Source of the DNA: Limnanthes douglasii subsp. nivea
Taxonomy: Eukaryota > Streptophyta > Magnoliopsida > Brassicales > Limnanthaceae
Length of the DNA stretch: 64,000 bases
Direction: 5' to 3'
Assembly (NCBI GenBank): GCA_036936605.1
Contig: JAUPFV010000005.1
Coordinates: 154,071,195 to 154,135,194 of the forward strand
This document shows positions 10,441-22,570 of this stretch, one piece after another. A program made the translations under genes and the position numbers. The notes beneath the pieces are model-generated. The model was given only the letters and a program-made list of their open reading frames with translations. It did not search any database and was not told where the DNA came from. How positions within the stretch are numbered: position 1 is the stretch's first letter; every line of letters starts with the position of its first letter.

Positions 10441-10687
10441 CATATCGCATGCAACGTTTTAGGCTATGGGTCGCACGCGACGTATGTGCATTATTTTGGC
10501 TCTATTTATTTTCCAGATGAGTGGTTATTGCTTATGGATAGCGAAAAGAAGACGATGTCGTATGCGATAACTAAAACGTTTCAGTCGCTATCCAGGAGCG
10601 AAAACCAATCCCATGGAAAAAATAGAGCCAAAATAATGCACATGCGCCGAGTGCGAATGATAGCCTAAAATGTTGCATGCGACATCT
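10441..10687. repeat. Long imperfect hairpin in MULE-A
   Basis: The left arm (from ATCGCATGCAACGTTTTAGG through GTGCATTATTTTGGCTCTAT) is mirrored by the right arm (ATAGAGCCAAAATAATGCAC ... CCTAAAATGTTGCATGCGAC). Outer arms are about 75-80 bp with few mismatches. Pairing continues more loosely inward through GGATAGCGA/TCGCTATCC. Both ends carry the GTCGCATGCGAC-like motif. It sits between the companion ORF and the end of the PMD gene. Confidence 0.85.
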
Positions 10688-11415
10688 ACCTTTAATTTTG
10701 GGTCTTTTTTCTTCAAGAGGAAATGTTATCGCTACCTCTAACCAATCTTTTCTCTTAAATGTTTTCAATACTTAGTTAGTAACCATAATGATAAGATGCT
10801 AAACAATAACTTATTAGAAAATACGACAACTAGAAAAATGAAAATCAAAAGGTGTAGATAACGTATCAACCGTAAAGAAGTTAAGATTCTAATACAAGTA
10901 CTGAAAATGTAACAATAATTAAAAAAAAACATCGATTTGATAGACGTACTGATACAACGCATAAACAAGTCATAAATATCGTACTAATACAAGTCAAACT
11001 AACATAGAAATCAATATCGTCTAAATATCTCAACAATCCTGCCTATTTCAATAGCAACATCTAACAGCTCATCATACGATAATATGGTTAGTCGTGGAAT
11101 AAACTCAGCAATCTAATCATATCCTTTGCGATCTACACCTCCCTCAGTGTGCACCTGAGACCCTCCAACATCACGTACCGTAAAAGGGTTAGACACTATG
11201 TACCACAGATTCTTCTTTATTCAAACAAGGTACATCACGTCAGTATTATCTTCCCCACCCTCGTATGACATACCTCGAGTGGTTAAAAGATAATGCTACC
11301 AATTCTACCAATTCGCCCAATGCAACAGATTTCTAAACATACTTATGAACATTATTCTTACCTGATTTTTTGGGAGCAGCTGGATGTATCTTGAATATAA
11401 TGAGTTGAATTTTTC

Positions 11416-12800
11416 CTATCTAATAAGTGCATGATCTGGATAGTAATGTACGATAACGTCAAAGGACTTGAGCATAAGCTTAACCCAACTGACCGGTTCG
11501 AACGGTCGCACATCGCGTAAATAAACATATATAATAAAAATCACCTTAAAAAAACATTGTAAGCAAACACAAAACATAAAATTATTATGCATCACAACAT
11601 TTAATTTTTTATAAAAAATACAACTTACGTCTATTTTGGTGCATAAAGACAGTGTGTACCTAAACTCCGCGCGTACCACCTGGGAATAAAGTACCTTATG
11701 TGGTGCGTACCGACATATTTGTGGTAACGCTAAAGCATAATCACTAAATAACGGAGCACAAAACTGCCTAAAGTGATCAAAGATCCATACCTCTAACAGC
11801 CTTGTAAATCCACATATATCGCTCGTACCAACTAAGGAACCCTGGATAAAGGAGTTATACAACTGTGCCAAGACCAACTGATCCCAGTTGTACCTACCCG
11901 TAATCTGGTACTGGTTAACGATTTGTAAATAATCTAAAGAAATACTATTGCTAGTTTTGTTGGCGCAAATAATGGTATCTAATAGATATAATAGATATAT
12001 ATGCCTGCGTGAAGTGATCAACCCTAGCATATGTAGCCCTACTATCACTATATTTCTCACCTATGAAAGTAGTACGCAACCAACTCAATGTTAAACTATT
12101 GGCATTCCTAAAGTGTTCAGTCAACTTGGATGTCCGTACACCAAGCATACTAGCGTAAGTGAGGAACTTCTCCCTCTCATCATCGAAAGATAAAACGTTG
12201 AAAGGAATACCTGTGACTGGAAAACCAGTAATGACGTGGACGTCATCTAAAGTGACGGTCATCTCTCCGAATAATAAAGGAAACAACGACGTCTCATCAT
12301 GACACCGCTCTAAGAAGGCCTCTATCAACAGAATATTGGTATGCCAACGAGATAATGCATCTACAAGGGGTCCAAATATAGTCTCCAAAACCTTCGCTCG
12401 CACTCGATTATGCTTGAAGTCCCATTTATGGAGAATGTCATACATCGTGAAGCAGTGTAAACTTACTCTCTCTTGTAGTATGTATCAAACACATGAACTC
12501 ATAAATGTAAAACATGTCTAAATATTAAGTGTACATAATAATAAAGTTATTTATTAGAAAAATTACGTCTCCATGGTATACACTAAACGCCTCATGTAAG
12601 GGTTAATCGGGATAGAGACTAAAGACATGGGGAAATACAGAAACGAACTCCGTTTCGACCTCAGGTGCGGCATGGGAAGATGAACCTACGCCGCTTCCAG
12701 CCGCATCACAACCAACGTGATGGCTGGTATCATCCTCTGGACCACCACGACGCAAGCATCGTTTCGTAAGGCTACTCAGGGCGAGTTCCTCGTTAGCGAC
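11416..12800 (-). pseudogene. MULE-A plant mobile domain (PMD, MAIN-like) gene, broken
   Basis: Minus-strand exons match the intact MULE-B copy. The upstream exon (about 12795-12569) ends EFVSVFPHVFSLYPD, stop, then HEAFSVYHGD before a splice-donor-like position. The main exon (from about 12445) reads MYDILHKWDF, LETIFGPLVDALSRWHTN, MTVTLDDVHVITGFPV and WLRTTFIGEKYSDSRA. A frameshift near 11990-12050 follows, then ICANKTSNSISLDYLQIVNQ and WDQLVLAQLY. The PMD (aminotransferase-like PMD family) is found in plant MAIN/MAIL proteins, PP7-long-form proteins and several transposons. Here the stop and the frameshift make it a pseudogene. It converges on the transposase. Confidence 0.8.
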
Positions 12801-12920
12801 AAGCTCTGTTAGGACTTTGATGTCTATCAGGAGCTGGCTCGCGGTGATTGGGATTTTTAACAGTTGTTTTTGTACGAATCATCCTCAAAAAAAATATTAA
12901 CATCAAGTCTCTTAAACCCT

Positions 12921-12985
12921 CGTCGCATGCGCCTAGGATAATCCTAGTCATTTGCGACTGCGCTTTGAATGATGTCGCATGTGCC
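12921..12985. repeat. GTCGCATGCGAC-like motif cluster, PMD side of MULE-A
   Basis: CGTCGCATGCGCC, TTTGCGACTGCGC and GATGTCGCATGTGCC lie within 65 bp, beside a small palindrome CCTAGGATAATCCTAG. The place corresponds to the 5' intron of the PMD gene in MULE-B. Confidence 0.6.
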
Positions 12986-13534
12986 CAGCAGTGTATGTGT
13001 GTTACAAGTGAGACACACCCTTCCTGATCATATGATGTATATGACGAGCACAATTAGGAGCATATGATGTGTGGCGAACACCTGCAAAGATCTAAAACCC
13101 TATATCTATCAGAACAACACCATTTTTAACAAAATCAAAGCCAAATAGACGGATCCGTATATAACAAACAACTCTACAAAACTAATCTAGCAAACCAACT
13201 CCTTATATTATGCCAAAATCCAATTTTTAAATAACAGAAACTCTAACCCATTGTTCAGCACCTAATACAAAATGAAATCACAAAAAAAAAATAGAGTAGT
13301 ATACTTGTATGGATTACCTCAGTGTTGTTGTGGGTTCAGATTCTGTGCAAAATAAGCTTTGATTTTCGGTGAAAATTTGGTGTTTGAGAGGTTTGGTGAG
13401 AGATTGAGAGGAAAAGGGGGAAAAAATAGTGAGAGATGTATAAAATCTTTTTATACCTAGTTTTTATAGCAGGGGAAAATCTTTACAAAAATTGGCGAGA
13501 GATATATCAATTGGGTGTAAGATCTATCCGTGTG

Positions 13535-13562
13535 AGATCCATCAAAATATGAATTTGTTTCT
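13535..13562 (-). repeat. MULE-A right terminal inverted repeat
   Basis: Reverse complement reads AGAAACAAATTCATATTTTG, then ATGGATCT, matching 6944-6970. A second copy of the ATATATCTCTC word lies about 35 bp further in, as at the right end of MULE-B. Confidence 0.6.
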
Positions 13563-15599
13563 AGCATGACCCATAATATAATTACATAATAAATGTTTAT
13601 AAAGTTTTAGTTAGGCCGTATCTTATTACAACATACAATATGAATCGCTAAAATCTAAACACGTATGTTAATTCTTGAAAAACAATGTAGCTGCACATCG
13701 ACTAATGGTTTTTTTAACATACGTATTGTCAAAATAATAAATATTCATGTTATAAATAGTAATTTTTTATTGTCCAATATTAGTTTTATATTCGTTTAAA
13801 TCGTAACTTTTTACAAACTCTATTTTATGGTTGTAAAATATTTCAGAATGAGGTAACAAAAAATGTATATAAACACTATGTAGATGAAAAAAAAGGTATG
13901 GAGGATGTCCATAGATAGATGTTTTAATCTAAAACATAGTGGATTGTGCCCCCAAATGCGTTCTCTCAAATCTTTTGCCGACAATAGACCGATGTCCAGA
14001 AGAATCGATGTTGGGGAAAAAAATATGCAGATGAATATGAACACACTTCTTGATGTGAAATTAAGGAAAAAATTTGTTATTTTAGTGAGCAACAAAACTT
14101 CGATGTTCTGCGATCACATTATCATAAACATACATCCGTTATTATAAGTTTTTTTTGTTGAAGAAACAACGCCGACATGCTGTTTTAGCCATAATATAAT
14201 TTTTTGTTATATGTTTTTATAATGGAAGTGTGTATTCCCTTACACATTGTGTTGGTAGCTTTCTAATCGTTGTTCAGAATGTGTTTTAGCCAGTTGATGT
14301 TGAATGACAAGAGAATACTTATAACCTCAATGGTTACAAGATTTGGTAAGTATCTATTTGACATAAAATATTTACATGCTGTCACAAGCATAAACTCATT
14401 GAAATACACTTTTACTACTACATGTCGATCCTCAATTAGTATAAGACGGTCACATATTTTCTGGATGATGAGAATGAGTCAAAGAGAAGTTTCATTTTCG
14501 TCACTGGTGATTGGAAGACATCTAGATGATGAGGCCTAAAACCTTACCAAAAACCAAAAGATTTTTTCTAAAGAGAAGAATATAACTTTTAGGAAGACGA
14601 ATTGGAGAGATAAAGTATTTTTCAAGTGCAAAAATGAGAATAATCCCTCTTAAAATGCTCATATATAATCATAAACATTTATAAGGGTTAAAGTTAATTA
14701 CATAAATGTATGTAGCTCTTTATTACTATCAGAGTATTATATCCTCATCATAACTCCCCTTAGTTCTTGAAATGAAGTATAATAAAATAATGGTCAAATA
14801 TGATGTCCGAATAACGTAATCTTCAAGTTATTATTCCCTAGTTCATCTAACTTCAAGCCCTTCCTTACACATGTCTTAGATTCCTACTTGAATTGATTAA
14901 TCTTCATTTTCCTTGTCCTGATGTTAAATTCCTAAATGTATTGATATGACCTGAATACTCGTCAAATTCATATATAATAAACGGTGGTAATATATTAACC
15001 TTATGCATGGAATATAATATAATTTTAATTTAATTAATTAACTCAAAGTTTATCATAATGTTAATTCAAATCGAATCTCATTCGTCAAATTGAATGTTTT
15101 CTAAGTCATTAAATATAATGCATTTTAGATCGTCAAATGAATGTTTTTTGGGTTATCATGCTTCAGGTCGTCATGTTTTGTTTGGGCAACCTCAAAAATT
15201 CAATATCAAAAGACGAGCGGCCGGATAGACGTCTTGAGTAATCAGATGAGGAAGAAGTGGATGAGAAATCTGGAAATAATGATGAAGCTATCAATAAAAC
15301 TTCTCATGTGGTTATTGTTGATAAATAAGAAATTTACGAGGTGATCACTTACCAAATTTCCCCTGACGATATGGATCAGATGAAAAAAAAAAGTTGACAA
15401 ATTATCTTCCAACGAAATTCTTCCACCAGAACAAATTACCAAATGAAATGTTGACGAGGTGGTTATATAATTACTTATTTTTTTTCTGAAATATGTTAAA
15501 GTATTTTGAAAACTTATATCTACTTTATATTTTGAAATTCTATATCAACCATAATACAAATTTTTATTTTTATATTTGTTTAATATGTTTTTTATGAAA
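13563..15599. other. No confident gene; possible decayed coding DNA
   Basis: AT-rich. Short fragments that look coding but cannot be assigned occur near 14350-14420 (DIKYLHAVTSINSLKYTF) and near 15240-15400 (an acidic frame with SDEEEVDEKSGNNDEA and YQISPDDMDQMKKK, broken by a stop). They may be element debris. Confidence 0.35.
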
Positions 15600-15629
15600 A
15601 ATATATGTATTTAATTCTCGTCGTATAAT

Positions 15630-15664
<35 letters not shown>

Positions 15665-15685
15665 TATGTGTGTGTGTGTGTGTTT
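15630..15685. repeat. (AT)n/(GT)n microsatellite
   Basis: About 17 AT units followed by a short interruption and about 8 GT units. Confidence 0.9.
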
Positions 15686-15714
15686 GTGTAGTATGTTAGG
15701 ACAAATTATGACTA

Positions 15715-15965
15715 ATTGCATAACCTTATGGTTTTTTAACCGTAGACTTGTTTTATTAGCTATTTTTACGAATTTGATATCTTAAGTTCGAGCTCAGTAT
15801 GACCGCATGCGTAACCTTATAGTTTCAACCTTATGTTTAGTTTATTAACCATTTTTCATTTAACTTGATATTTTAAGTTGGGACTCAGTATGGCCGCTTA
15901 CGTAACCTTATGGTTTTTTTAAACTTCGACTTGGTTTATTAACCATATTCGCTTAGTTATAATTC
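15715..15965. repeat. Tandem repeat, about 91-bp unit, 2.7 copies
   Basis: The word GCGTAACCTTATGGTTTT recurs near 15718, 15810 and 15900 together with TTTATTARCCAT and ACTCAGTATG, so the unit is about 91 bp. No coding potential. Confidence 0.75.
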
Positions 15966-16022
15966 TATACGACCTCCCTTTATATGGATTAAATACTTGC
16001 TGATCATTATACATCATGACTT

Positions 16023-16216
16023 CCATGGAGATCACTTAGCTTATAACATATTTTATCATGAACATCATTTGACTTATAACCTTTCTATAATGTGTATCAC
16101 TTGGCTTATAGCCTTTCTATCATAGATATCATTTTACTTATAACCTTCCTATCATGGATATCATTTGGCTTATAACAATTCTATCACGGAGATCATTTCG
16201 CTTATGGTTTGATAAT
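16023..16216. repeat. 32-bp tandem repeat, six copies
   Basis: Unit close to CATGGATATCATTTGGCTTA followed by TAACCTTTCTAT, repeated six times without spacers and with 10-25 percent divergence between copies. The absence of spacers excludes a CRISPR-type array. Confidence 0.85.
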
Positions 16217-16579
16217 TATTATTTTTAAGGGCATACTGCACAACTATTTTTTTTCGATAAAGAACTTTGGCTTATATTTATGTCAATAGAGATTATAGAT
16301 CTTAAATGTATACAAATGATAAATTGTTTTTAAAATTATGCATGTACACTAATATGTTCTATGATAATTAAGCTGAGTTATAAGTTGTACCTTCATTTTG
16401 TAGTTTGAGTTATAATGTGAAACCATTGATGAAAAACAAAAATTATTGTTGGAATATCCTTTGACGAATTCATACTGGGATATTTAATTTTTTGGTAAAG
16501 AGTTACTTTTTTATATTGTAGATGACCTCCAAATATATTTTTTGATGCAAAAATGATGAGCGACCTTATTATGGTAACA

Positions 16580-16760
16580 TTGAAATTAATTTCAGCATCG
16601 CAGGACCGGCACAATGGTAAAAATGTTGCTTCCACGAACTTAAGGTTGTGTGTTTGCTTTCTAGAGTCGTCAAGTTTTTATTTTATTTATTTATAACATC
16701 ACTAAGTTAGGTATTGAGGTCGATGGTTCAAACCTTTGCATGCACTAATATTTTTATCTT
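16580..16760 (+). repeat. Possible tRNA-derived SINE fragment
   Basis: Contains a B-box-like GGTTCAAACC at about 16729 and, upstream, TGGTAAAAATG and AAGGTTGTGTGTTTGC, which resemble decayed A- and B-box regions. No clear target duplication or 3' tail. Weak call. Confidence 0.25.
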
Positions 16761-18211
16761 ATAATAATTTTCCTCAAACATCATAATTTAATTTTAACTT
16801 TTTCTTATTATTTGCTTAATTATATATAAGTTTATAAAATTAAAACTTCAATTTTAAAGGGTCATTACTTTTTTCAATTTTATCTTCATTTGACGATCTT
16901 TTCAACTCATAAGGGGCCTCTTCAAACCAAGATAAACCAATATGACCCCTTTATAACTCATAAAGGGTCTTTTAAAATCAAAATGAGCCTCATTAAATTG
17001 ATAAAGGGTCGTTTCAAACCAAGACGACCTTTTTCAGTTAAAGACAAACTCCTGAACATGCTGTAATGTTTTAAAAGAAGCGCAATACTTGTTTGGTAAT
17101 GAATATGATTTTTTGATGTCATTTTCATTCTCCCACACTAAACTTGTTTTTTATACAATCTTTTTTAACCATTGTTGTTATTTCACCGTGATTTTTACCA
17201 AGTATTCAGATAAATAAATAGTAGTGCTATCATAAACACTTAGTCAGTAAAAAACTCTTCTTAACCCGCAATCACAGCAATTAAAGGCACTGAAAACATC
17301 ATGTGATAAAAAAATATTTCTATAAAGTAGCAAACACAACATCAGAAGTTAACGTATTCAATTTGGCAATACAAACATACATCAGAACCAATATTCTTCA
17401 CACATGCTAACTCAATCCAAAGTTTTGTTGTTATGATGATATTTTATTTGTATACGATGATGCGAATAATTAGAGCATCCAACTAATCCATTTTTTTTTA
17501 TAGAAAAACGGTTGAAAGAATTGATGAGACGTACATGAAACACAATAAGAGAACGTAGGAGAAAATAAGAACAAAAAACTTATTATGACACATGTTTATT
17601 ATAAGTTTATATTTTTTAAGATAATAGTATTTCAGAATCATTTAGACACTATATTCCATGGTTAAAACTAGCTAAATCACATGCAACAAAAAGAGTGATA
17701 TTTGTTGGTTGCAATAGCTGAATGCTTACATGAATCAAAGAAAATATGCAACTAAGACCACAACACACCAAAAGTTCAATGTGTTTTGTGGCATAAAAAA
17801 ATCATTACGAGAAAATATGGAGTTAAAACCATGAATATGACGATGCCAAACTTATCAACCACAAGAAATAAACCTTATTTATCTAAAATAACTAAATCAT
17901 AATGGTTCATGAATAATGATAAAAATTTACAAACAAAGGACTACTCTGCTCGACCAACATTAGTTTTCCGATTTACAACTATTGTAACCATCTGAAATAA
18001 ATGATGAAAAACTGAATGCTTATGATACTTTATCATATTTTATACGCATACGTTAAATTACACACGCGTGTATACATCATACAACACATATATGTTATGG
18101 TACAAGGATACAAAATACACAGTTGTGCAACATGCACGTAGACATATGACATATACTTCTATACAAATATTTGTTTAAGCACATAATAACATTGTACTAC
18201 TTATACATATA
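16761..18211. other. AT-rich intergenic DNA, no gene seen
   Basis: Around 16890-17045 a loose repeat of RAAGGGTCDTTTMAAACCAA occurs four times. The rest (17050-18211) has no frame over 60 codons and no recognised motif. Confidence 0.45.
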
Positions 18212-20664
18212 GACTTGAATGATTAATTACTTGCTTTATATGGACACACAAATTCATGATAACTCCAGTATTAATAAACATGAGTGAAGCAAATACTATA
18301 TATATACCAAATGGAAGTGCAAAGTACAAACAACACGTAAAAACCTCATGCAAACACATGATTTACATACTATATTATCTAGCATAACACATTATGTATG
18401 ATTAAAAAATAAGAAACTAAATGTTAATACATTAAATTCAAGATTATACTACTAATAACATGTACTATTGTAATACTATCCACACACCTATCAATAACTA
18501 TTTCTATTTCTTAAAACATAAATCGACATATCCAAAGTTCCAATGCATTAATTAAATAAATTAATCCAATAAATATACTTCAGTATCATATGTTGATATG
18601 ATATTTAGGAGGCCAATCGTTACTTTAGATTTTTTAGAATATATAGATACTTAATATGATATTAATCTTCCACATATGGATGGTGTCCAGACTCAGCAAA
18701 ATGAAGTTTTTCTAATGGAGCAAAATGAAGTCGTTTTAAAAAGATCAAACTCTACCTCCTCAAGAAATTCAAATGAAACTGAAAAAATTATACCTTTATG
18801 GATATTGACTAGAGAAAAAAAAGCATTATATCTTTAGACTACATAATGTATCTACAACAACATGATGATTTTTTTTGTCTAACGAAAAAGGAAAATACTT
18901 CAAGTGCTTGTGAAACCATATAAATTCCTTATTATGAGTTGTGGATTAAAGCGATGGATGAAGAGTTTAAATTGAGACAATATAACGCGATATGAAGCGT
19001 TGTTCTATTACCTGGAGAAAATAAGTTGATTAATTTTAAATTGGTTTTAAAAACCAAACGAGATTCTATGGGTAATATGGAGAGGCATGAAGTGAAACTT
19101 GTAGCTTACTCAACTTGAAGGGATTTACTTTGAAGAAAATTTATCTACGGTTTCAACGAAGGATTCTTTGGTAAAATCATGGTATTAGGTGTACATTTCA
19201 TCATTGAATTCCGTCAAATGGGTGTAAAGACTGCTTTTCTTTAATGGATATATTGAGAAAATGATAGATATGGTGTAACCTGAAAACATTATCTCGGGTG
19301 ATCCAAAGCTGACGGTATGCAAACTAAAGAAATCTACTTATGATCTCAAAAAAGCATCTCGAGATGGGTACCACAAATTCCTTGAAGTTATTATCTTATT
19401 TGGTTTCGAAATAAATTCAGTGACTTGAATGATTAATTACTTGCTTTATATGGACTTGAATGATTAATTACTTGCTTTATATGGACACACAAATTCATGA
19501 TAACTCCAGTATTAATAAACATGAGTGAAGCAAATACTATATATATACCAAATGGAAGTGCAAAGTACAAACAACACGTAAAAACCTCATGCAAACACAT
19601 GATTTACATACTATATTATCTAGCATAACACATTATGTATGATTAAAAAATAAGAAACTAAATGTTAATACATTAAATTCAAGATTATACTACTAATAAC
19701 ATGTACTATTGTAATACTATCCACACACCTATCAATAACTATTTCTATTTCTTAAAACATAAATCGACATATCCAAAGTTCCAATACATTAATTAAATAA
19801 ATTAATCCAATAAATATACTTCAGTATCATATGTTGATATGATATTTAGGAGGCCAATCGTTACTTTAGATTTTTTATAATATATAGATACTTAATATGA
19901 TATTAATCTTCCACATATGGATGGTGTCCAGACTCAACAAAATGAAGTTGTTTTAATGGAGCAAAATGAAGTCGTTTTAAAAAGATCAAACTCTACCTCC
20001 TCAAGAAATTCAAATGAAACTGAAAAAATTATACCTTTATGGATATTGACTAGAGAAAAAAAAAGCATTATATCTTTAGACTACATAATGTATCTACAAC
20101 AACATGATGAATTTTTTTGTCTAACGAAAAAGAAAAATACTTCAAGTGCTTGTGAAACCATATAAATTCCTTATTATGAGTTGTGGATTAAAGCGATGGA
20201 TGAAGAGTTTAAATTGAGACAATATAACGCGATATGAAGCGTTGTTCTATTACCTGGAGAAAATAAGTTGATTAATTTTAAATTGGTTTTAAAAACCAAA
20301 CGAGATTCTATGGGTAATATGGAGAGGCATGAAGTGAAACTTGTAGCTTACTCAACTTGAAGGGATTTACTTTGAAGAAAATTTATCTACGGTTTCAACG
20401 AAGGATTCTTTGGTAAAATCATGGTATTAGGTGTACATTTCATCATTGAGTTCCGTCAAATAAGTGTAAAGACTGTTTTTCTTTAATGGATATATTGAGA
20501 AAATGATAGATATGGTGCAACCTGAAAACTTTATATCGGGTGATCCAAAGCTGACGGTATGCAAACTAAAGAAATCTACTTATGATCTCAAAAAAGCATC
20601 TCGAGATGGGTACCACAAATTCCTTGAGGTTATTATCTTATTTGGTTTCGAGATAAATTCAGTG
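18212..20664 (+). repeat. Tandem duplication of about 1.2 kb in a copia fragment
   Basis: The block 18212-19421 recurs almost base for base at 19453-20664 (offset about 1241). At the junction the first 31 bp of the block appear once more (19422-19452), so the start word GACTTGAATGATTAATTACT occurs three times. Copy 1 stops inside the RT region (ATTCAGTG); copy 2 continues into the rest of the RT. The high identity suggests a recent event, but no rate can be given. Confidence 0.92.
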
Positions 20665-21690
20665 AAGGATTATGTATATAAAAAGTTTAATGAGAGTACA
20701 TTCACATTTATAGTGTTGTACGTTGATGATATATTATTGGTCATGGACGATAAGGAATTGTATATGTTACCAACAATTTTATTTCAGATAAATTTGATAT
20801 GAAAGATGTTTGTGCGTCTTTTGTGTTAGGAATTCGAATTTATAGGAATTTGTGTTCGTAGTTTTGATTTCATAATAAATAACATATATTTAGAGTATGT
20901 TACAACGTTATTGGATGGCTAACAACAAAAGAAATAAAAACCTCTATATCGAAAGGTGAAAAGTGTAGCCTTAAGCAATGTCCAAAGACAAAACTTAAGA
21001 TTTGATAAATACAAAAAGTTCCATATTCTTCTGTTGTCGGAAGTATGATGTATTCTCAAGTTTGTACATAATTATATATATTTTGTTGTGGGTGCGTTAG
21101 GAAGATACGTAAGTAATTCGGGGATAGAACACAAGAAATGAGTCAAAATAGTTCTATGGTATTTGCAACAAATAAAACATCACACGCTAACATATAAAAA
21201 GTCAAATAAACTAGAGGTCATAAGGTATTCAAACTACGATTTTGCTAGATATAAGAATTCTCATCTCTCAACCTTAGGTATCACATTCATTTTTGCGAGA
21301 GGTGCAATATAATGGAAAAGTGTTAAATAAACACTCGTTGCATTTTGCACTAGGTTGCATAATTTATTGTTTGTTTTGAGGCATCCAACCAGGTATTTTG
21401 GCTGAAAAAAGTTTATCACGGGACTCAGAATCGTGGAAGAGATAGAAAACCCCTTCAATTATATTATGACAAAAAATTTACAATTCAGTATTCAAACGGT
21501 AACATGAGCTCAGTTAAGTACAAACATTTAGATATCAAGTTTTTATCAATTAAAGAGAGAGTGCATAATAGTTAAATCAGTAAGGAGCACATGACGACAA
21601 ACTAGATGTTAGCATAGTCTCTCACTAAGGTATTTGTGCCTAAGGCTTTTATTGAACACACCATTAAGACGAGTGTTATGTACTTAGAGA
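18660..21690 (+). pseudogene. Ty1/copia pol fragment (RT to RNase H), duplicated and broken
   Basis: Plus-strand pieces in order: KTKRDSMGNMERH (RT start), IEFRQMGVKTAF near 19200 and again near 20450, VCKLKKSTYDLKKASRDGYH (GLKQASRQWY-like block), and YVYKKFNESTFTFIVLYVDD with the RT catalytic box near 20720. Later come SLKQCPKTKL and PYSSVVGSMMYSQVCT near 20950-21070, then KYKHLDIKFLSIKERVHN near 21520. This order fits copia elements of the Tnt1 type. The frames are broken throughout. Integrase was not found, so the 5' half is missing. The 1.2-kb tandem duplication repeats the RT N-terminal part. Confidence 0.82.
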
Positions 21691-21699
21691 ATTGTTAGT

Positions 21700-22570
21700 T
21701 TTAGTAGGAGTTTGTATTAAGCTATTGAATCTGTTTGTATTATAATAATCGCGCACTTAAGATCATTTATGCAAGCATATTTGTATATAAGTATCCATTA
21801 TGCTTGTATATTTGATTATTCGTATTCTGCTATAAGTTGACCTCCAATTAAGTAAGACCAGTTAAGAATATATATGTAAGATTATATTTCATATTATTTT
21901 TATGTTATGCACTATGATAGATCCATGTAATTGATTGTTGTGATATAATGATTACTCATGCATCTATTTGCGGCTCTTAATGCATTAACGATGACTTTAG
22001 TCCTATGTCGTTAATGGTCATTTATGGGATTGCTAAGGTAATCTATGTGAAGATAGAAATTAAGAACGTTCATTAAGTTGATACATCTTATAGTAGCATA
22101 TGATGATCCAAGTGAGAGATTATTGGAATTTCTTCATTGAGTTGGATTGTCACATGTTTTATCGATGTATTGGACTATCGTCAATATTAGTCCAATAAAA
22201 ATAACCAAACATAAAGTAACAAACTGGTAGATAAAATATATATCCAGGAGATAATTGTATAGATACAAGATTTAATTTTGAATATTGTGAATGATTGGAT
22301 TCAGAAATAAACAATTTAAGCAAAACGTAAAGTTTTGGAATTATTTTGTAAGACAAAATAATACCGGATTATCGTCCCTAAAAGTGAAAGTTTAATAAAG
22401 TTTAATAGTTTGTAGGTTTGAATTTGAATTTGAAATTCACAATTCAAACTCTATAATATTAAAATAACTTTTACTTACAGTTTTACTTATAGTTATTAAT
22501 AATGAACTATTTCAGTTTTTTATATAAGATACACTTTTTCATATTTGTGAGAGCCACAATCTCACATAGA
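21700..22570 (+). other. Possible decayed copia 3' LTR region
   Basis: Directly follows the pol end, where a 3' LTR would lie, and ends in a stretch (GAGAGCCACAATCTCACATA) like the ends of some copia LTRs. No partner LTR is present in the window, so this is position-based only. Confidence 0.2.

Larger units (their letters stand above)
6944..13562. mobile_element. MULE-A, decayed FAR1/PMD-type Mutator-like element
   Basis: A 6.6-kb unit bounded by short inverted repeats (6944-6970 and 13535-13562) sharing CATATTTTGATRGAT. It contains, in order, a FAR1-type transposase (+), a small companion ORF (+), a ~245-bp hairpin, and a plant mobile domain gene (-). Gene order and noncoding motif clusters parallel MULE-B at 34807-46074, so the two are diverged members of one family. 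No clean 9-11 bp target duplication remains, which suggests an old insertion. Compared with MULE-B it lacks the OTU module and one companion ORF. Confidence 0.75.

Noticed and set aside
6944..13562. A 9-bp target duplication at the MULE-A ends (TAGGTCGCA versus TAGCATGAC)
   Set aside because: Only the first three bases agree; no shift of the ends gives a convincing match.
14270..14539. 89-codon plus-strand frame
   Set aside because: No recognised motif, and neighbouring frames are equally plausible; noted only as possible debris.
16023..16216. Possible CRISPR-like array
   Set aside because: Repeats are contiguous with no spacers, and the context is a plant nuclear genome.
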